A stretch of 64,000 nt of DNA from CAWDMC01 sp963803295 (GTDB lineage Bacteria > Acidobacteriota > Terriglobia > UBA7540). The first letter of the stretch is position 1. The number at the start of each line of letters is the position of its first letter. The stretch spans positions 372,001 through 436,000 of the forward strand of contig CAWDMC010000012.1 of assembly GCA_963803295.1 (NCBI GenBank). The letters are read 5' to 3'. The notes beneath the pieces are model-generated. The model worked only from the letters and a program-made list of their open reading frames with translations. It ran no database searches and had not been told where the DNA came from. Below, piece by piece: positions 1 to 8,539 of the stretch. The position numbers were made by a program, and so were the translations under genes.

Positions 1-623
1 GGATCTGCCGGATCGGGAACCTGGGGATCGTTGACTAGCATTACCAGCACCTTGCCACGCACGTCCACGCCCTTGTAGTCATCCCAATGGTATTCGGGGG
101 CCACCACACCGTAGCCAACAAACACCAGGGGCGCGCTAAGGCGCACCTGTGGCTCCTCGTGCTTCGTCCAGGCGACAAACTCATCACCGAAACTAAGCGT
201 CAGCGGCTGCGCCTGGGAATCGGCCAGCGGCGTGAAAACGAGTTGGGCGCTCGGGTCGGCGGTGATGCCTACCATCGGCACCTTTTGGAAATAGGTGCCG
301 TCCGGATTTCCGGGTGCGGCCCCGATCTTCCTGAATTCCATCTGCAGGAAATCGAGGGTGATCTTTTCCCCGCGAGAGGCAGGAGCTCGACCCTCGAAAG
401 CATCTGAGGAAAGAGCCTTGATGTGGCTGAGAAGGGTGCTTTTGTTAATCGCCGTCCAGGCGGACTTCTCAGCCGGAGAAACGGCGCCGGCACGTGCTGA
501 TCCGTAGTTGCCCTGGGAAGACGCTCGGCGCCACGGGACAGCGAGAAGAATCATCGTCAGAGCAAGCATCCCAAGCGGAAAGAGTATTGAGCGGAAGTCT
601 GAACTGCTGCTTTTGCGAATCAT
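1..623 (-). CDS. M28-family peptidase, N-terminal part (runs off the left edge)
   Basis: An open minus-strand frame runs from ATG at 623 to the window edge, about 207 residues with no stop. It starts with a hydrophobic export signal (SILFPLGMLALTMILLAVP), then a segment typical of the N-terminus of PA-domain M28 metallopeptidases: LSSDAFEGRAPASRGE, a 'YFQKVPMVG' stretch, and VFVGYGVVAPEYHWDDYKG followed by VRGKVLVMLVNDP, the start of the protease-associated domain. The zinc-binding catalytic part must lie beyond the window. Members of this family are exported aminopeptidases. The ribosome site before 623 is weak. A second M28 protein lies at 49778-51469 but is not closely similar here. Confidence 0.8.
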   Translation of the reverse strand, partial: MIRKSSSSDFRSILFPLGMLALTMILLAVPWRRASSQGNYGSARAGAVSPAEKSAWTAINKSTLLSHIKALSSDAFEGRAPASRGEKITLDFLQMEFRKIGAAPGNPDGTYFQKVPMVGITADPSAQLVFTPLADSQAQPLTLSFGDEFVAWTKHEEPQVRLSAPLVFVGYGVVAPEYHWDDYKGVDVRGKVLVMLVNDPQVPDPAD

Positions 624-832
624 GGCCCAACCTGTTAAGACAGAATTACAATCCGGTGTGTGTCTTGGGTAATCTATTAAAGACGAGGCCTGAATTCAAG
701 GTCTTATCTGCTTATCGAGGTACTTTTCGCCAGCTATGGTTCTCTTGAGGCCGGAAGTACAGGTTCAGGGTGGAAGTAGGCGGAGGAACAACCAAGTCCC
801 GACGTGTTAAGGGTGGGTTCGGTCGAGTGCTG

Positions 833-860
833 GGGTTAGCGAATGCGGGTTAGCGAATGC
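833..860. repeat. 14-bp perfect tandem duplication at a gene end
   Basis: GGGTTAGCGAATGC occurs twice back to back (833-846 and 847-860). The inner copy contains the stop and last codons of the downstream alpha/beta hydrolase, so the 3' end of that gene has been duplicated into the spacer. Probably a simple replication-slippage product. Confidence 0.8.
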
Positions 861-1800
861 CCGAAAGAAACTTCGTTACCGCCTCGACATACTGTTCGTG
901 CCCGGATTTGAACCCTTCACCGTGCCGCGTTCCCGGCACAATCAGTAAGGATTTTTGCGGACTGCGCGAATCCTCGTAAAGACGGCGGGCGATGGAGGGA
1001 GGCATGCGCTGATCGCCCTCAACTCCAATAAAGAGGACCGGCCGCGGATCGATCCTGCGTACTGCTTTTTCCAAATCGAAATCACTCGGGCTGAAATGGG
1101 CTCGCCACGCTGCCCCGTAAATGATCTCGTCCACCACCGGGAAGGTCGGGAGATAACGGGTAAAGGGCGCCCAGTGGTGCACCAGATTCCAATGGTGGCG
1201 GATGGTATCCTTGAAGGAGAGAAAACTGCTGTCGGAGATGACGGCCGCGACCTCCGGGTCCTCCGCGGCCGCCATCAAAGCCGAGGAGGCGCCCATCGAG
1301 ATGCCCCACAGGATCATAGGATGCGCCGCCTTCTCCTGCTCGAGGGCGTAGCGCTGAGCGGCCTCGGCGTCGAGGCGTTCCCAGTAGCCGATACTCGCGA
1401 GTTTGCCGCCGCTCTCTCCCTGATGGCGGAAATCGAATACCACGCCGTTGTAGCCGAGACTGTGCCCGAACTGAGCGACCGGCAGCATCTCAACCCGAGT
1501 ACGGTTCAGACCGTGGCAATAGATGATGGTCCCCTTTGCGCCCGCCGAACCCCCTGCCGCGGGCATATACCAGCCCCTGATCGGCACGCCGTCCGACGTC
1601 CGGAATTCCACAGCGCGGTACTCCATGCCAAAATCCTGTGGCGTCTTACCATCGTTGGCATCATGGAAGTGAAAGTTCGGCTGGGTCATAACCCGGACGA
1701 GAAGTCCAGGCACAAAGACGAAGACAAAGAGGAAAAGCAAGCTGGCGATGACGATCAATATCCACTTGAGAATCTTCAGGGTGATTGAGCCTACGGTCAA
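850..1800 (-). CDS. Membrane-anchored alpha/beta hydrolase (ABHD13/BEM46-like, serine aminopeptidase S33 fold)
   Basis: 316 residues starting at TTG 1800, preceded by a strong GGAGG seven bases upstream, which supports the rare start. One N-terminal transmembrane helix (about residues 10-32) is followed by an alpha/beta-hydrolase domain. The oxyanion loop is IIYCHGLNRTR, the nucleophile elbow is WGISMGAS (GxSxG), a candidate acid lies in VEGDQRMPP and the catalytic His in PGTRHGEGF. Substrate unknown; members are generally esterases or thioesterases held at the membrane. It is followed downstream by the M28 peptidase on the same strand. Confidence 0.8.
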   Translation of the reverse strand: MTVGSITLKILKWILIVIASLLFLFVFVFVPGLLVRVMTQPNFHFHDANDGKTPQDFGMEYRAVEFRTSDGVPIRGWYMPAAGGSAGAKGTIIYCHGLNRTRVEMLPVAQFGHSLGYNGVVFDFRHQGESGGKLASIGYWERLDAEAAQRYALEQEKAAHPMILWGISMGASSALMAAAEDPEVAAVISDSSFLSFKDTIRHHWNLVHHWAPFTRYLPTFPVVDEIIYGAAWRAHFSPSDFDLEKAVRRIDPRPVLFIGVEGDQRMPPSIARRLYEDSRSPQKSLLIVPGTRHGEGFKSGHEQYVEAVTKFLSGIR

Positions 1801-1921
1801 GCGATTTCCTCCGGTAAATTATTGCTAAAGATCATCATCTCACGTGAGGGCCATATCTCTCAACTCGACACGGAGTCGGAATCCTTGGCGCCTTGCCGAT
1901 GGTTAGGAACCCAATGCCGGT

Positions 1922-1984
1922 GCGGAAAAACAGCGGAGAACGTGCGGGATTTGAGCGGGATTTTGCGGGACTCTGCTGGATTTG
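1922..1984 (+). repeat. Helically phased GCGGGATTT repeat, copy 1
   Basis: Six imperfect units beginning GCGG or GCTGG follow each other at 11, 11, 11, 10, 10 and 10 bases (starts near 1922, 1933, 1944, 1955, 1965, 1975). The spacer 1801-2075 between hydrolase and MFS gene contains nothing else I recognise. A related array lies on the minus strand at 13696-13748. Confidence 0.7.
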
Positions 1985-2075
1985 ATCTCGTTGGAACCAC
2001 CGCCCGGGATGCTCTTTGCGCCTGCGCGCTTGGCGATGTGTCAGTCCTGTCGGCACGACCGCCCCAGGGTAGAGT

Positions 2076-3248
2076 TCATCTCTTGTTTTCCGGTCTCGGT
2101 TCCCCGACATGCGTGATCAACAGCAGCGCTACTCCTGCGGTCATCACCGCACACAAGGAAGTGACCGCTACGTATCCGCCGCGCTGGTAAAGCAGTCCGC
2201 CGACGGAGACGGTGGCGCCGATGCCCAGTTGCGAGCAGATGTTGCGAAGGGCGACGAAGGAGCCGCGCTGAGGCCCCGGAACCATTTCGGTGACCAGCGC
2301 CGTCAAGGGTCCCTGGCGGAAAGCGGCGGACATGGTAACGCCGACGAAGACGGCCAGGAGGGCGAGACCCCAGGGAATGAAGGGAAGGAGGAACAGGGAG
2401 ACGGCCAGGACGAGGTTACTTGCAATCGAGACAGCCCGTTTGCCCCAGCGATCCGAGGCCGCTCCGCCGAGGGGAGCGCCCGCCACGGCTGTGATGCCGC
2501 CGAGCATGAATACCCAGCCGATGGCCGGAGTGGAGAGGCCAAAGCGACCGTGCAGCCATTGTCCGATATAGGTGATGAATCCGACCAGACCGCCGGAGAC
2601 GAGGAAGGCCACGACCAGCATGGCCGAGGTATCGCGCCGCTCAAGGAAGGCGCGAAAGGCCGCGAGTGCGTTGCCGATCTGGTGGGTTTCGGATTGGCGG
2701 GCGACGTGGTCCCGGGGCAGAGCGAGCGAGACGGCCGCGACCAGGCAGGCGATCAGGGCCTCAACCAGGAACGCAGGCCGCCAGCCGAACCTGGTGGCGA
2801 TCACCGCCGCAGCCGGAACCACCACCGGAGCTAGAAAATAAGCGGAGGAGATCCAGCCGATCGCCTTGCCGCGCACCTCGTAGGCGAACCAGTCGCCGGC
2901 AAAAGCGATCGAGCAAGTGGAAAGCGTTCCCGCCGCAAGTCCGGTTAAGCCGCGGGCCAGTGCGAGTTCGGCGAAATTGTGGGCGTGGGCTGAGGCTCCG
3001 GCAGACAGAGCGAAGAGAGCTACGCCCCCTTGCAGGAAGCGTCGCCGTCCATAGTGGTCGGAAAGCGAGCCGACCAGGAACGCCGCGAAGGCCGCTGCCA
3101 ATGAATAGTACACCACCAGCAGTCCGGTAACCGCCACGTTGGTGCCTAGCGAAGACCCTAGCATGGGCAGCAGGACTGGAATGGTCTGGTTGTCCGCGAG
3201 CCCCAGAAAGAGCAGCAGGAAGAGAATGGCGATGACAAGGAAATCCAT
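2076..3248 (-). CDS. Major facilitator superfamily transporter
   Basis: About 390 residues with roughly 12 hydrophobic helices. The MFS signature between helices 2 and 3 is visible as GSLSDHYGRRRFLQ, and the related loop of the second half as GGAASDRWGKRAV. I place the start at ATG 3248 (MDFLVIAIL, directly entering helix 1) rather than at 3287, because the 13 extra residues are coded by the GTCCGG-rich spacer repeat. The family exports drugs or small metabolites; nothing in the neighbours fixes the substrate. Confidence 0.83.
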   Translation of the reverse strand: MDFLVIAILFLLLFLGLADNQTIPVLLPMLGSSLGTNVAVTGLLVVYYSLAAAFAAFLVGSLSDHYGRRRFLQGGVALFALSAGASAHAHNFAELALARGLTGLAAGTLSTCSIAFAGDWFAYEVRGKAIGWISSAYFLAPVVVPAAAVIATRFGWRPAFLVEALIACLVAAVSLALPRDHVARQSETHQIGNALAAFRAFLERRDTSAMLVVAFLVSGGLVGFITYIGQWLHGRFGLSTPAIGWVFMLGGITAVAGAPLGGAASDRWGKRAVSIASNLVLAVSLFLLPFIPWGLALLAVFVGVTMSAAFRQGPLTALVTEMVPGPQRGSFVALRNICSQLGIGATVSVGGLLYQRGGYVAVTSLCAVMTAGVALLLITHVGEPRPENKR

Positions 3249-3422
3249 TGGAAGTCCGGGGTCCGGAGGTGCGAAGTCCGAAGTCAACTTCGAACCCCGG
3301 ACCCGGAACTTCGGACCTAACGCTTAACAGTCTGAGGCCGGAAGTCAGAAACGCTGGTGCGACGACAATCGAGCCGCCGGAAACTGACCTCGGACCTCGA
3401 ACTCGGACCAGGGCTTTTGGAA
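3249..3422. repeat. GTCCGG/CGAAGTC-rich palindromic spacer
   Basis: The spacer is packed with short inverted copies of GTCCGG and CGAAGTC (for example GGGGTCCGG near 3258 and CCCGGACCC near 3295, bracketing GAAGTCCGAAGTC and ACTTCG). It can fold into an extended hairpin. Similar words reappear near 37480-37520. No gene is supported here. Confidence 0.5.
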
Positions 3423-3821
3423 CTATTCAAAATGGTGGAGATCCAGCTTGATGGCGGCCTTGTCGGAAAAGTCCACGACCGCGGCGGCGGCAATGCCCAC
3501 GGCCACCACAATCGCATCGCTGATCTCTTCTTTGGTGATCCCCAGTTCGGCCGCTTTCTTGAGATGACCCTCCAGACAGCCTTCACACTTGGCCACGAGC
3601 GAGGCGGCGATGGCGATCAGTTCCTTGGTCCTGAGATCGAGCGCGCCCGGCTTGAAGTAGCTCTCCTTGTAGAACTGCAGATAAATGTTGCGCAGCCTCG
3701 GCTCGATCATGCTCATCGAGGCCGGCGCCGTCCTGGACCTTCCATCGTCCTGGCTTGGTGTGAAGACGTCGTTCCTTTCGGGTTTGCTGATGACGGAACC
3801 GGTCTTGGCCTTTTCTTCCAT
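3423..3821 (-). CDS. Carboxymuconolactone decarboxylase/AhpD-like protein
   Basis: 132 residues. The core AIAASLVAKCEGCLEGHLKKA contains the CxxC pair followed by His that marks the AhpD-like alkylhydroperoxidase branch of the CMD family, in which the two cysteines form the redox-active site. The following segment (GITKEEISDAIVVAVGIAAAAVVDF) is the usual second helix pair. A role in peroxide or electrophile defence is inferred. The first 35 residues are low complexity and not part of the domain. ATG 3821 has a GAGG about eight bases upstream. Confidence 0.82.
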   Translation of the reverse strand: MEEKAKTGSVISKPERNDVFTPSQDDGRSRTAPASMSMIEPRLRNIYLQFYKESYFKPGALDLRTKELIAIAASLVAKCEGCLEGHLKKAAELGITKEEISDAIVVAVGIAAAAVVDFSDKAAIKLDLHHFE

Positions 3822-3998
3822 AACAGGTCCTCGCTGTTCGCGACTTAGGCTGCGACGCCCTCGGGCAACGACGTTCAGGGAGATTGACGTCCGATACCGA
3901 TATTACATCGCGGAAGTCGACACGCCCAATCTGCCTCTGTCGCTGTTTTCCCCCATTTTCATGCTACCACAAGAGCATCGTCCGCGTAGACGCGGCGA

Positions 3999-5345
3999 TC
4001 AAGACGCGGAAACGACGTCGACGGCACGTGCGTGCTCTACGGTCATGACCTCTGGGATTTCGATGCGGATCGTGGTGCCGTGGCCCATCTGGTTATCAAT
4101 GGTGAGCGATTGAAGCTGGCCGTAGAGCACCTTCAAGCGTTGTACCACGTTCGAAATGCCGATGCCTGATTCGTAGATCGCCAACCGCTTTTCGGGCGGG
4201 ATGCCCACGCCGTCATCCGAAACCTCCAGCACCACTTTGCCCTGGTGGCGGCGAGCGCGAAGGGTAATGGTTCCACCTTCAATTTTGGGGCCGATGCCGT
4301 GCCGGATCGCATTTTCGACGAGCGGCTGCAGGATCATGCTCGGTACCAGGACGTCCAGCGTGTCTGGACCGATCTCCTTGGTGATGTGGATCTTGTCGCG
4401 CCCGAAACGCACCACCTCGATATCCAGATAGTCGTGGATGAAATCCAGCTCCTGCCGTAAGGGAGCAAAGTGCAACTGCGTCTTGAGCCGCCTCCGCAGG
4501 ATGTTTGAGAGCTTGAGTAGCACGGTGCGGGCCGTATCGGGATCGAAGCGTATCAGCGAGGAAACCGTATTCAGGGTGTTGAAGAGGAAATGCGGGTTGA
4601 TCTGGCTGATCAGCGCCTCGACGCGGGCTTGCATAAGCAGGCGCTCCTGCTCCTCGAGTTTGCGTTGGATGCGGGTGCTGTTCCAGATCTTGAGGGGGAG
4701 GCCGACAGCGATGAGGGTGGAGAGCACGATCAGGGTTTTTGTCCAGAGATGGGGCGAGTCGAGAACGAACAGGTGTCCCCGCCACATGCCGCCAAAGGTC
4801 ATGCGGGCGATCTCCATCAAGAAGCAGATTAGCGAAAACAATAGTTGCCAATCCAGGCCGGGCTGCTTGAAACGCTGCTTGACTGAGCGGTAGAGGCTGA
4901 GATCTATGAAGGGTGAGAATTTCCAGATTTCTTCCTTATCGGGACAGACCCAGCGAGCCGTGCCGGCCACCACGGCGTAAAGCACAGACATGGGGGCGGC
5001 GAGTAGTTCATGCGCTGGAAGCAATACCGCGGGCAGGCTCACCATCATGCCTACCACCAGACCGGTGATGGTGCCGCCGAGAAGCCCGGCCAGCACGGTG
5101 ATCTCAAGACTGAGGTCCACGCCGCCGTATCCTGCGACAAGGCGTGCCAGCACGCCGAGCATGAAGGGAACGCCCAACACCGCCGCGAAGGAAAGCTTTT
5201 GTTTGGGGGTGCGCTGTTCAAGGAAGATCAACCGGCGGAAGACGTCGAAGCGCGAGATGATGCTGGCGAGCGAAGCGATGGTTCCCAGCTTGATCAGCAA
5301 GGTCACCAGGATCTGATAAGACGAACTGAGGTTGTGTTCTGTCAT
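3999..5345 (-). CDS. LytS/YehU-type sensor histidine kinase
   Basis: About 448 residues. Several N-terminal membrane helices (roughly residues 10-200) carry the 5TM-5TMR_LYT character (GGTITGLVVGMMVSLPAV). The internal His-kinase motif SQINPHFLFNTLN holds the phospho-acceptor His near residue 250, and the ATPase has the N box QPLVENAIRHGIG and G box SDDGVGIPP. I start at ATG 5345 (MTEHN); the longer 5408 start adds residues that read like translated spacer. These kinases normally pair with a LytR/AlgR-type regulator, but none is encoded nearby, so it appears to be an orphan. Confidence 0.85.
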   Translation of the reverse strand: MTEHNLSSSYQILVTLLIKLGTIASLASIISRFDVFRRLIFLEQRTPKQKLSFAAVLGVPFMLGVLARLVAGYGGVDLSLEITVLAGLLGGTITGLVVGMMVSLPAVLLPAHELLAAPMSVLYAVVAGTARWVCPDKEEIWKFSPFIDLSLYRSVKQRFKQPGLDWQLLFSLICFLMEIARMTFGGMWRGHLFVLDSPHLWTKTLIVLSTLIAVGLPLKIWNSTRIQRKLEEQERLLMQARVEALISQINPHFLFNTLNTVSSLIRFDPDTARTVLLKLSNILRRRLKTQLHFAPLRQELDFIHDYLDIEVVRFGRDKIHITKEIGPDTLDVLVPSMILQPLVENAIRHGIGPKIEGGTITLRARRHQGKVVLEVSDDGVGIPPEKRLAIYESGIGISNVVQRLKVLYGQLQSLTIDNQMGHGTTIRIEIPEVMTVEHARAVDVVSAS

Positions 5346-5423
5346 TTGGAAGTACGATTGTAGATTGGCGAATGAAGATTTGCGGTTACTGAAATCGTCG
5401 ATCGCCAATCACTCAACCGTCAA

Positions 5424-5627
5424 TTAGACTCCGCCGCCGACGAGGTGGACCATTTCCAGCCGGTCATCGTGCCGAACGGCAGTGTCCTGCCAGCGGCTAC
5501 GGGGTACCACTTCCAGATTATGCTCGATCGCGACACGATCTGCAGGCAGCTTCAGCCATTCGACTAGAGTTGCCAAATTCAAGCCGTCAGGTATTTCCCG
5601 GGTTTCACCGTTGATGTGAACTGTCAT
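5424..5627 (-). CDS. thiS: Sulfur carrier protein ThiS
   Basis: 67 residues with the beta-grasp pattern MTVHINGETREIP...TLVEWLKLPADRVAIEHN...DRLEMVHLVGGGV. ThiS delivers sulfur for the thiazole ring of thiamine through a C-terminal Gly-Gly thiocarboxylate. Here one extra residue (Val) follows the glycines, so the tail would need trimming or a different carboxyl use. No thiG or thiF lies beside it. A thiO-like gene is in the window but 54 kb away. Confidence 0.83.
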   Translation of the reverse strand: MTVHINGETREIPDGLNLATLVEWLKLPADRVAIEHNLEVVPRSRWQDTAVRHDDRLEMVHLVGGGV

Positions 5628-5660
5628 ATTGGACGCGATTTACGCTACTGTGGCAGACTC

Positions 5661-5689
5661 ATTCTACCGCCTGGGAATGGCCGGGTAAA
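5661..5689 (-). promoter_or_regulatory. Candidate sigma-70 promoter for thiS
   Basis: On the minus strand, TTTACC (5684-5689) and TAGAAT (5661-5666) are separated by 17 bases and lie about 35 bases upstream of the thiS start. The -35 element is weak, so this is a candidate only. Confidence 0.35.
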
Positions 5690-5697
5690 GTGAAGCT

Positions 5698-5797
5698 GGT
5701 TAGAAATGGGTTAGAAATGGCATCTTTAGAACCAGTAGGTTAGTCACTATGAGAGTTACACGTCGAATCCCACCCTTTTCGCCATAAGTGACTACCT
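5698..5797. repeat. Intergenic direct and inverted repeats upstream of TPR gene
   Basis: The 331-bp divergent spacer between thiS and the TPR gene holds a tandem GGTTAGAAATG pair (about 5699-5720) and an imperfect inverted repeat AGGTTAGTCACT (5737-5748) / AGTGACTACCT (5787-5797) separated by about 38 bases. The arms could be a regulator site or a large hairpin. I see nothing else in the spacer. Confidence 0.4.
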
Positions 5798-5958
5798 TCA
5801 TCGACATTATTTTGTAACCGTCCTTCGTTATCCAGCGTCCAGATTCCAGACCGCCGTGTTTTCTTTAGCCTGATATCCTATCTGAGGAGGGCAAGGGCTA
5901 TAGGCGTGCAACTTAATCAAGTTCATATTCATCGGAGTCACTTTCAGAGGGCCTTGAC

Positions 5959-7557
5959 GTGAAATACGGTCTGATTTTGCCCAGTCTTGTGGCGATCCTC
6001 TCTACCCCTCCTGCTCCGGGCATAGCGAGCATGCAGAATGCCGCACCGGTCGTGGAACGGCTCGGCACCGTGAACTTCCGGGTATCCTGCTCGCCCGCAG
6101 CCCAGAAGACCTTCGATCAAGCAGTGGCGTGGCAGCACTCCTTCGAGTTTGAACAGTCGGAAGCGGGCTTTCGCAAAGCCGCTCAGCAGGATCCGACTTG
6201 CGCGATGGCTTGGTGGGGCGTGGCCATGAGCCAATGGCATCCGCTTTGGGAGCATCCTGACGCTGCGGCTCTGAAAAAGGGTGCTGAGGCGCTGCAGAAA
6301 GCTGAGACTCTCGGCCCCAAAACCGATCGCGAGAAGGCGTATGTTGCGGCGCTCGAGAAGTTCTATCAGGACCCGGGGAAGTTGGACCACCAAGCGCGCG
6401 CAGAGGCTTACTCGCAGGCGATGGGACTGCTACACCAGCATTATCCTAACGACCTCGAGGCTGGAGCGTTCTACGCGTTGTCGCTCTTGGCCTCGGAACC
6501 CACACCCGACCCCGGACTCGCGCACCGGCGCGAAGCTCTGGCAATCCTCAACGTTCTCTTTGAGAACGCACCGAATCATCCCGGGGTCGCTCATTACATC
6601 ATTCATGCCTGCGATGTGCCGGGCCTGGCGCCCCAGGGCCTTGAAGCGGCCCAGCGATACACCCAGATCGCACCCGATTCGCCTCACGCCCTACACATGC
6701 CAGCCCACATCTTCACGCGACTCGGTCTCTGGCAGGACTCGGTCGGTTCAAACATGGCCTCGGCAGCGGCCGCGCAGAACCCGGCGCTTATGCGCCTTAA
6801 CGGTCCCAAACACGCCTTGCACGCCTTGAATTTCATGCAATACGCTTACTTGCAGATGGGGCATAATGCCGAAGCCCTGCAGGTAGAGGAGCAAGCGAAG
6901 GCTGTGCGCGGAGCCAGTCCTGAGTCGCTGCGCTTCGAAGTGACCACTCTGGAGACTCGTTACGCCCTCGAGACGCATGACTGGAAGACGGCCGCCGCCC
7001 TGAAGGCTCCGGCAGAGGCAAATACCCGTCTTCAGGCAATGGTCTACCGGGCACGCGCGATTGGGGCGGCTCGCAGTGGCGACCCTGCCGGCGCGCACCA
7101 GGACCTGGAGCGTCTCGACGCCTTGCGAAATGTCATGCTGGCAGACAAGGCCCAGTATGGTCCGCATCCCTACGAAACCGAACGCCAGGAGGCGGCCGCG
7201 TGGACTGCCTATGCCGATGGAAAGCCGACGGAGGCGGTGAGAATCATGTCCGAGGCAGCTGAGCGCGAAGAAGCCCAGGGTGGTCCCGATCCGCTTTCCG
7301 CGCCGGTCCGCGAGTTGTTCGGCGACCTGCTAATGGAGATCAAGCAGCCTGGCGAGGCCCTGAAGGAATATCAGACGGCGCTTAAGGAGGCCCCCAACCG
7401 GTTCGATAGTCTCTATGGAGCGGCTAAGGCCGCCGACCTAACCAGGAAGGCTTCAAAAGCGCGAAGTTACTACGAGACGCTGGTCAGGATGGGAAGAGAA
7501 CTGGGAGCAGACCGTCCGGAACTCGTTGAAGCCCGCTGGCGCTTGACGAAGAAATAG
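5959..7557 (+). CDS. Secreted tetratricopeptide-repeat protein
   Basis: 532 residues starting at GTG 5959 with AGAGGG eight bases upstream. An N-terminal Sec signal (about residues 1-24) precedes a protein made mostly of helical TPR-like pairs: FRKAAQQDPTCAMAWWGVAMS near residue 75, AHYIIHACDVPG, AALHMPAHIFTRLG-like segments and, at the C-terminus, clear TPRs (GEALKEYQTALKEAPNRFDSLYGAAKAA). No catalytic motif is visible. Proteins of this type are common as periplasmic scaffolds. Convergent with the next gene and apparently monocistronic. Confidence 0.78.
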   Translation: MKYGLILPSLVAILSTPPAPGIASMQNAAPVVERLGTVNFRVSCSPAAQKTFDQAVAWQHSFEFEQSEAGFRKAAQQDPTCAMAWWGVAMSQWHPLWEHPDAAALKKGAEALQKAETLGPKTDREKAYVAALEKFYQDPGKLDHQARAEAYSQAMGLLHQHYPNDLEAGAFYALSLLASEPTPDPGLAHRREALAILNVLFENAPNHPGVAHYIIHACDVPGLAPQGLEAAQRYTQIAPDSPHALHMPAHIFTRLGLWQDSVGSNMASAAAAQNPALMRLNGPKHALHALNFMQYAYLQMGHNAEALQVEEQAKAVRGASPESLRFEVTTLETRYALETHDWKTAAALKAPAEANTRLQAMVYRARAIGAARSGDPAGAHQDLERLDALRNVMLADKAQYGPHPYETERQEAAAWTAYADGKPTEAVRIMSEAAEREEAQGGPDPLSAPVRELFGDLLMEIKQPGEALKEYQTALKEAPNRFDSLYGAAKAADLTRKASKARSYYETLVRMGRELGADRPELVEARWRLTKK

Positions 7558-7614
7558 CTGGTACTGGGTCGATCAAGAAACCGCTTTCGGTTCACATGAC
7601 GAAAACAACAATGC

Positions 7615-8370
7615 TCACGGACTTTCCACTTCCGAAGGCACTCTTTCGATGGGAGCGCCTGAAGCAGCTGGAATAGCCGGAGCGGTTTGGGCAGCCGGAG
7701 CAGGAGGACCCTCGAGGTCTCGCTGTAGCGGCTCGCGAAGCGATATGGGTGACCGTGGGATCTTGGAAAGCCGGTTGCCGCTTCTCACTCGAGCCAGGGA
7801 GACGCCGTCGGTAATTATCTTCTCGCCTTTGGGCAGCGTCAACTTTCGTCTGGTCCAGTAGATCCGGCCGCCCAACCGGTAGGACATGTACATCGCCTTA
7901 CGGTGTGGCAGACTTACGACCTGGGCATCGGACACCTGGAACCCAGCGTAGTGCTGGGCCACCGTTATGTCTCTGGCGACGGCTTGGCTCAGCTCCGCAG
8001 CACTGTGGACGCCCCCCGGTACAACCGAATAGGGATCGGTCAGGCCCACCAGCCCGGTTGGAATCGGGTTCGAGGTAGCCCATGAGAAAGATCGGAAGGC
8101 TTCTGGGCGTTTTGACCTAAGCGACTGCCCGCCGGGGACGGTCGCGGCGTCTCGTTTGTTGTCAGCGCCGGAAACGACAAAATAGGCTGCGATGCCGATA
8201 AGTGCGATTGCGCAAAGCGCGGCCCTCGATCCCTGGCAGTAGGGCGCGGGATGGCTTCTCGCTTTCTTTCTGTGGACGCGTTCATTGCGGGTCGACCGGG
8301 TAGCCAAGGCATCGAGGTCCTTCCGATTCAGGGAACTCTCGTGATTACGGGTTGCGACCTCTTTCTTCAT
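7615..8370 (-). CDS. Membrane-anchored conserved hypothetical protein
   Basis: 251 residues: a basic cytoplasmic N-terminus, one transmembrane helix (ALCAIALIGIAAYFVVSG, about residues 50-67), a conserved-looking periplasmic core (YSVVPGGVHSAAELSQAV, RLGGRIYWTRRKLTLPKGE, DGVSLARVRSGNRLS) and a Pro/Ala-rich tail. Start ATG 8370 has GAAGGA upstream. The core resembles hypothetical proteins I associate with Acidobacteriota, but I cannot assign a function. It is last in the minus-strand run that begins with the lytic transglycosylase. Confidence 0.6.
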   Translation of the reverse strand: MKKEVATRNHESSLNRKDLDALATRSTRNERVHRKKARSHPAPYCQGSRAALCAIALIGIAAYFVVSGADNKRDAATVPGGQSLRSKRPEAFRSFSWATSNPIPTGLVGLTDPYSVVPGGVHSAAELSQAVARDITVAQHYAGFQVSDAQVVSLPHRKAMYMSYRLGGRIYWTRRKLTLPKGEKIITDGVSLARVRSGNRLSKIPRSPISLREPLQRDLEGPPAPAAQTAPAIPAASGAPIERVPSEVESP

Positions 8371-8539
8371 CTCATTCCTTCAGGTTCGAATTCAGCCTGA
8401 TGAAGCGAGACTACACGAAACGGCGCAAGTGCGATCCCTTCCGGCTGGTCCAGTACCTTCGTACTGGGTCCGGTAAATCGGTTACTGATAGCCTTGGCGT
8501 CGCGTGGGATGAGGCTTGCAGCCCCCGATGCCCCTGCCC

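Noticed and set aside
955..1788. Plus-strand 277-codon open frame
   Set aside because: Antisense to the alpha/beta hydrolase whose catalytic motifs are intact; high GC favours such shadow frames.
7579..7592. Small AACCG/CGGTT hairpin after the TPR gene
   Set aside because: Only a 5-bp stem with no T-run on either strand; too weak to call a terminator.
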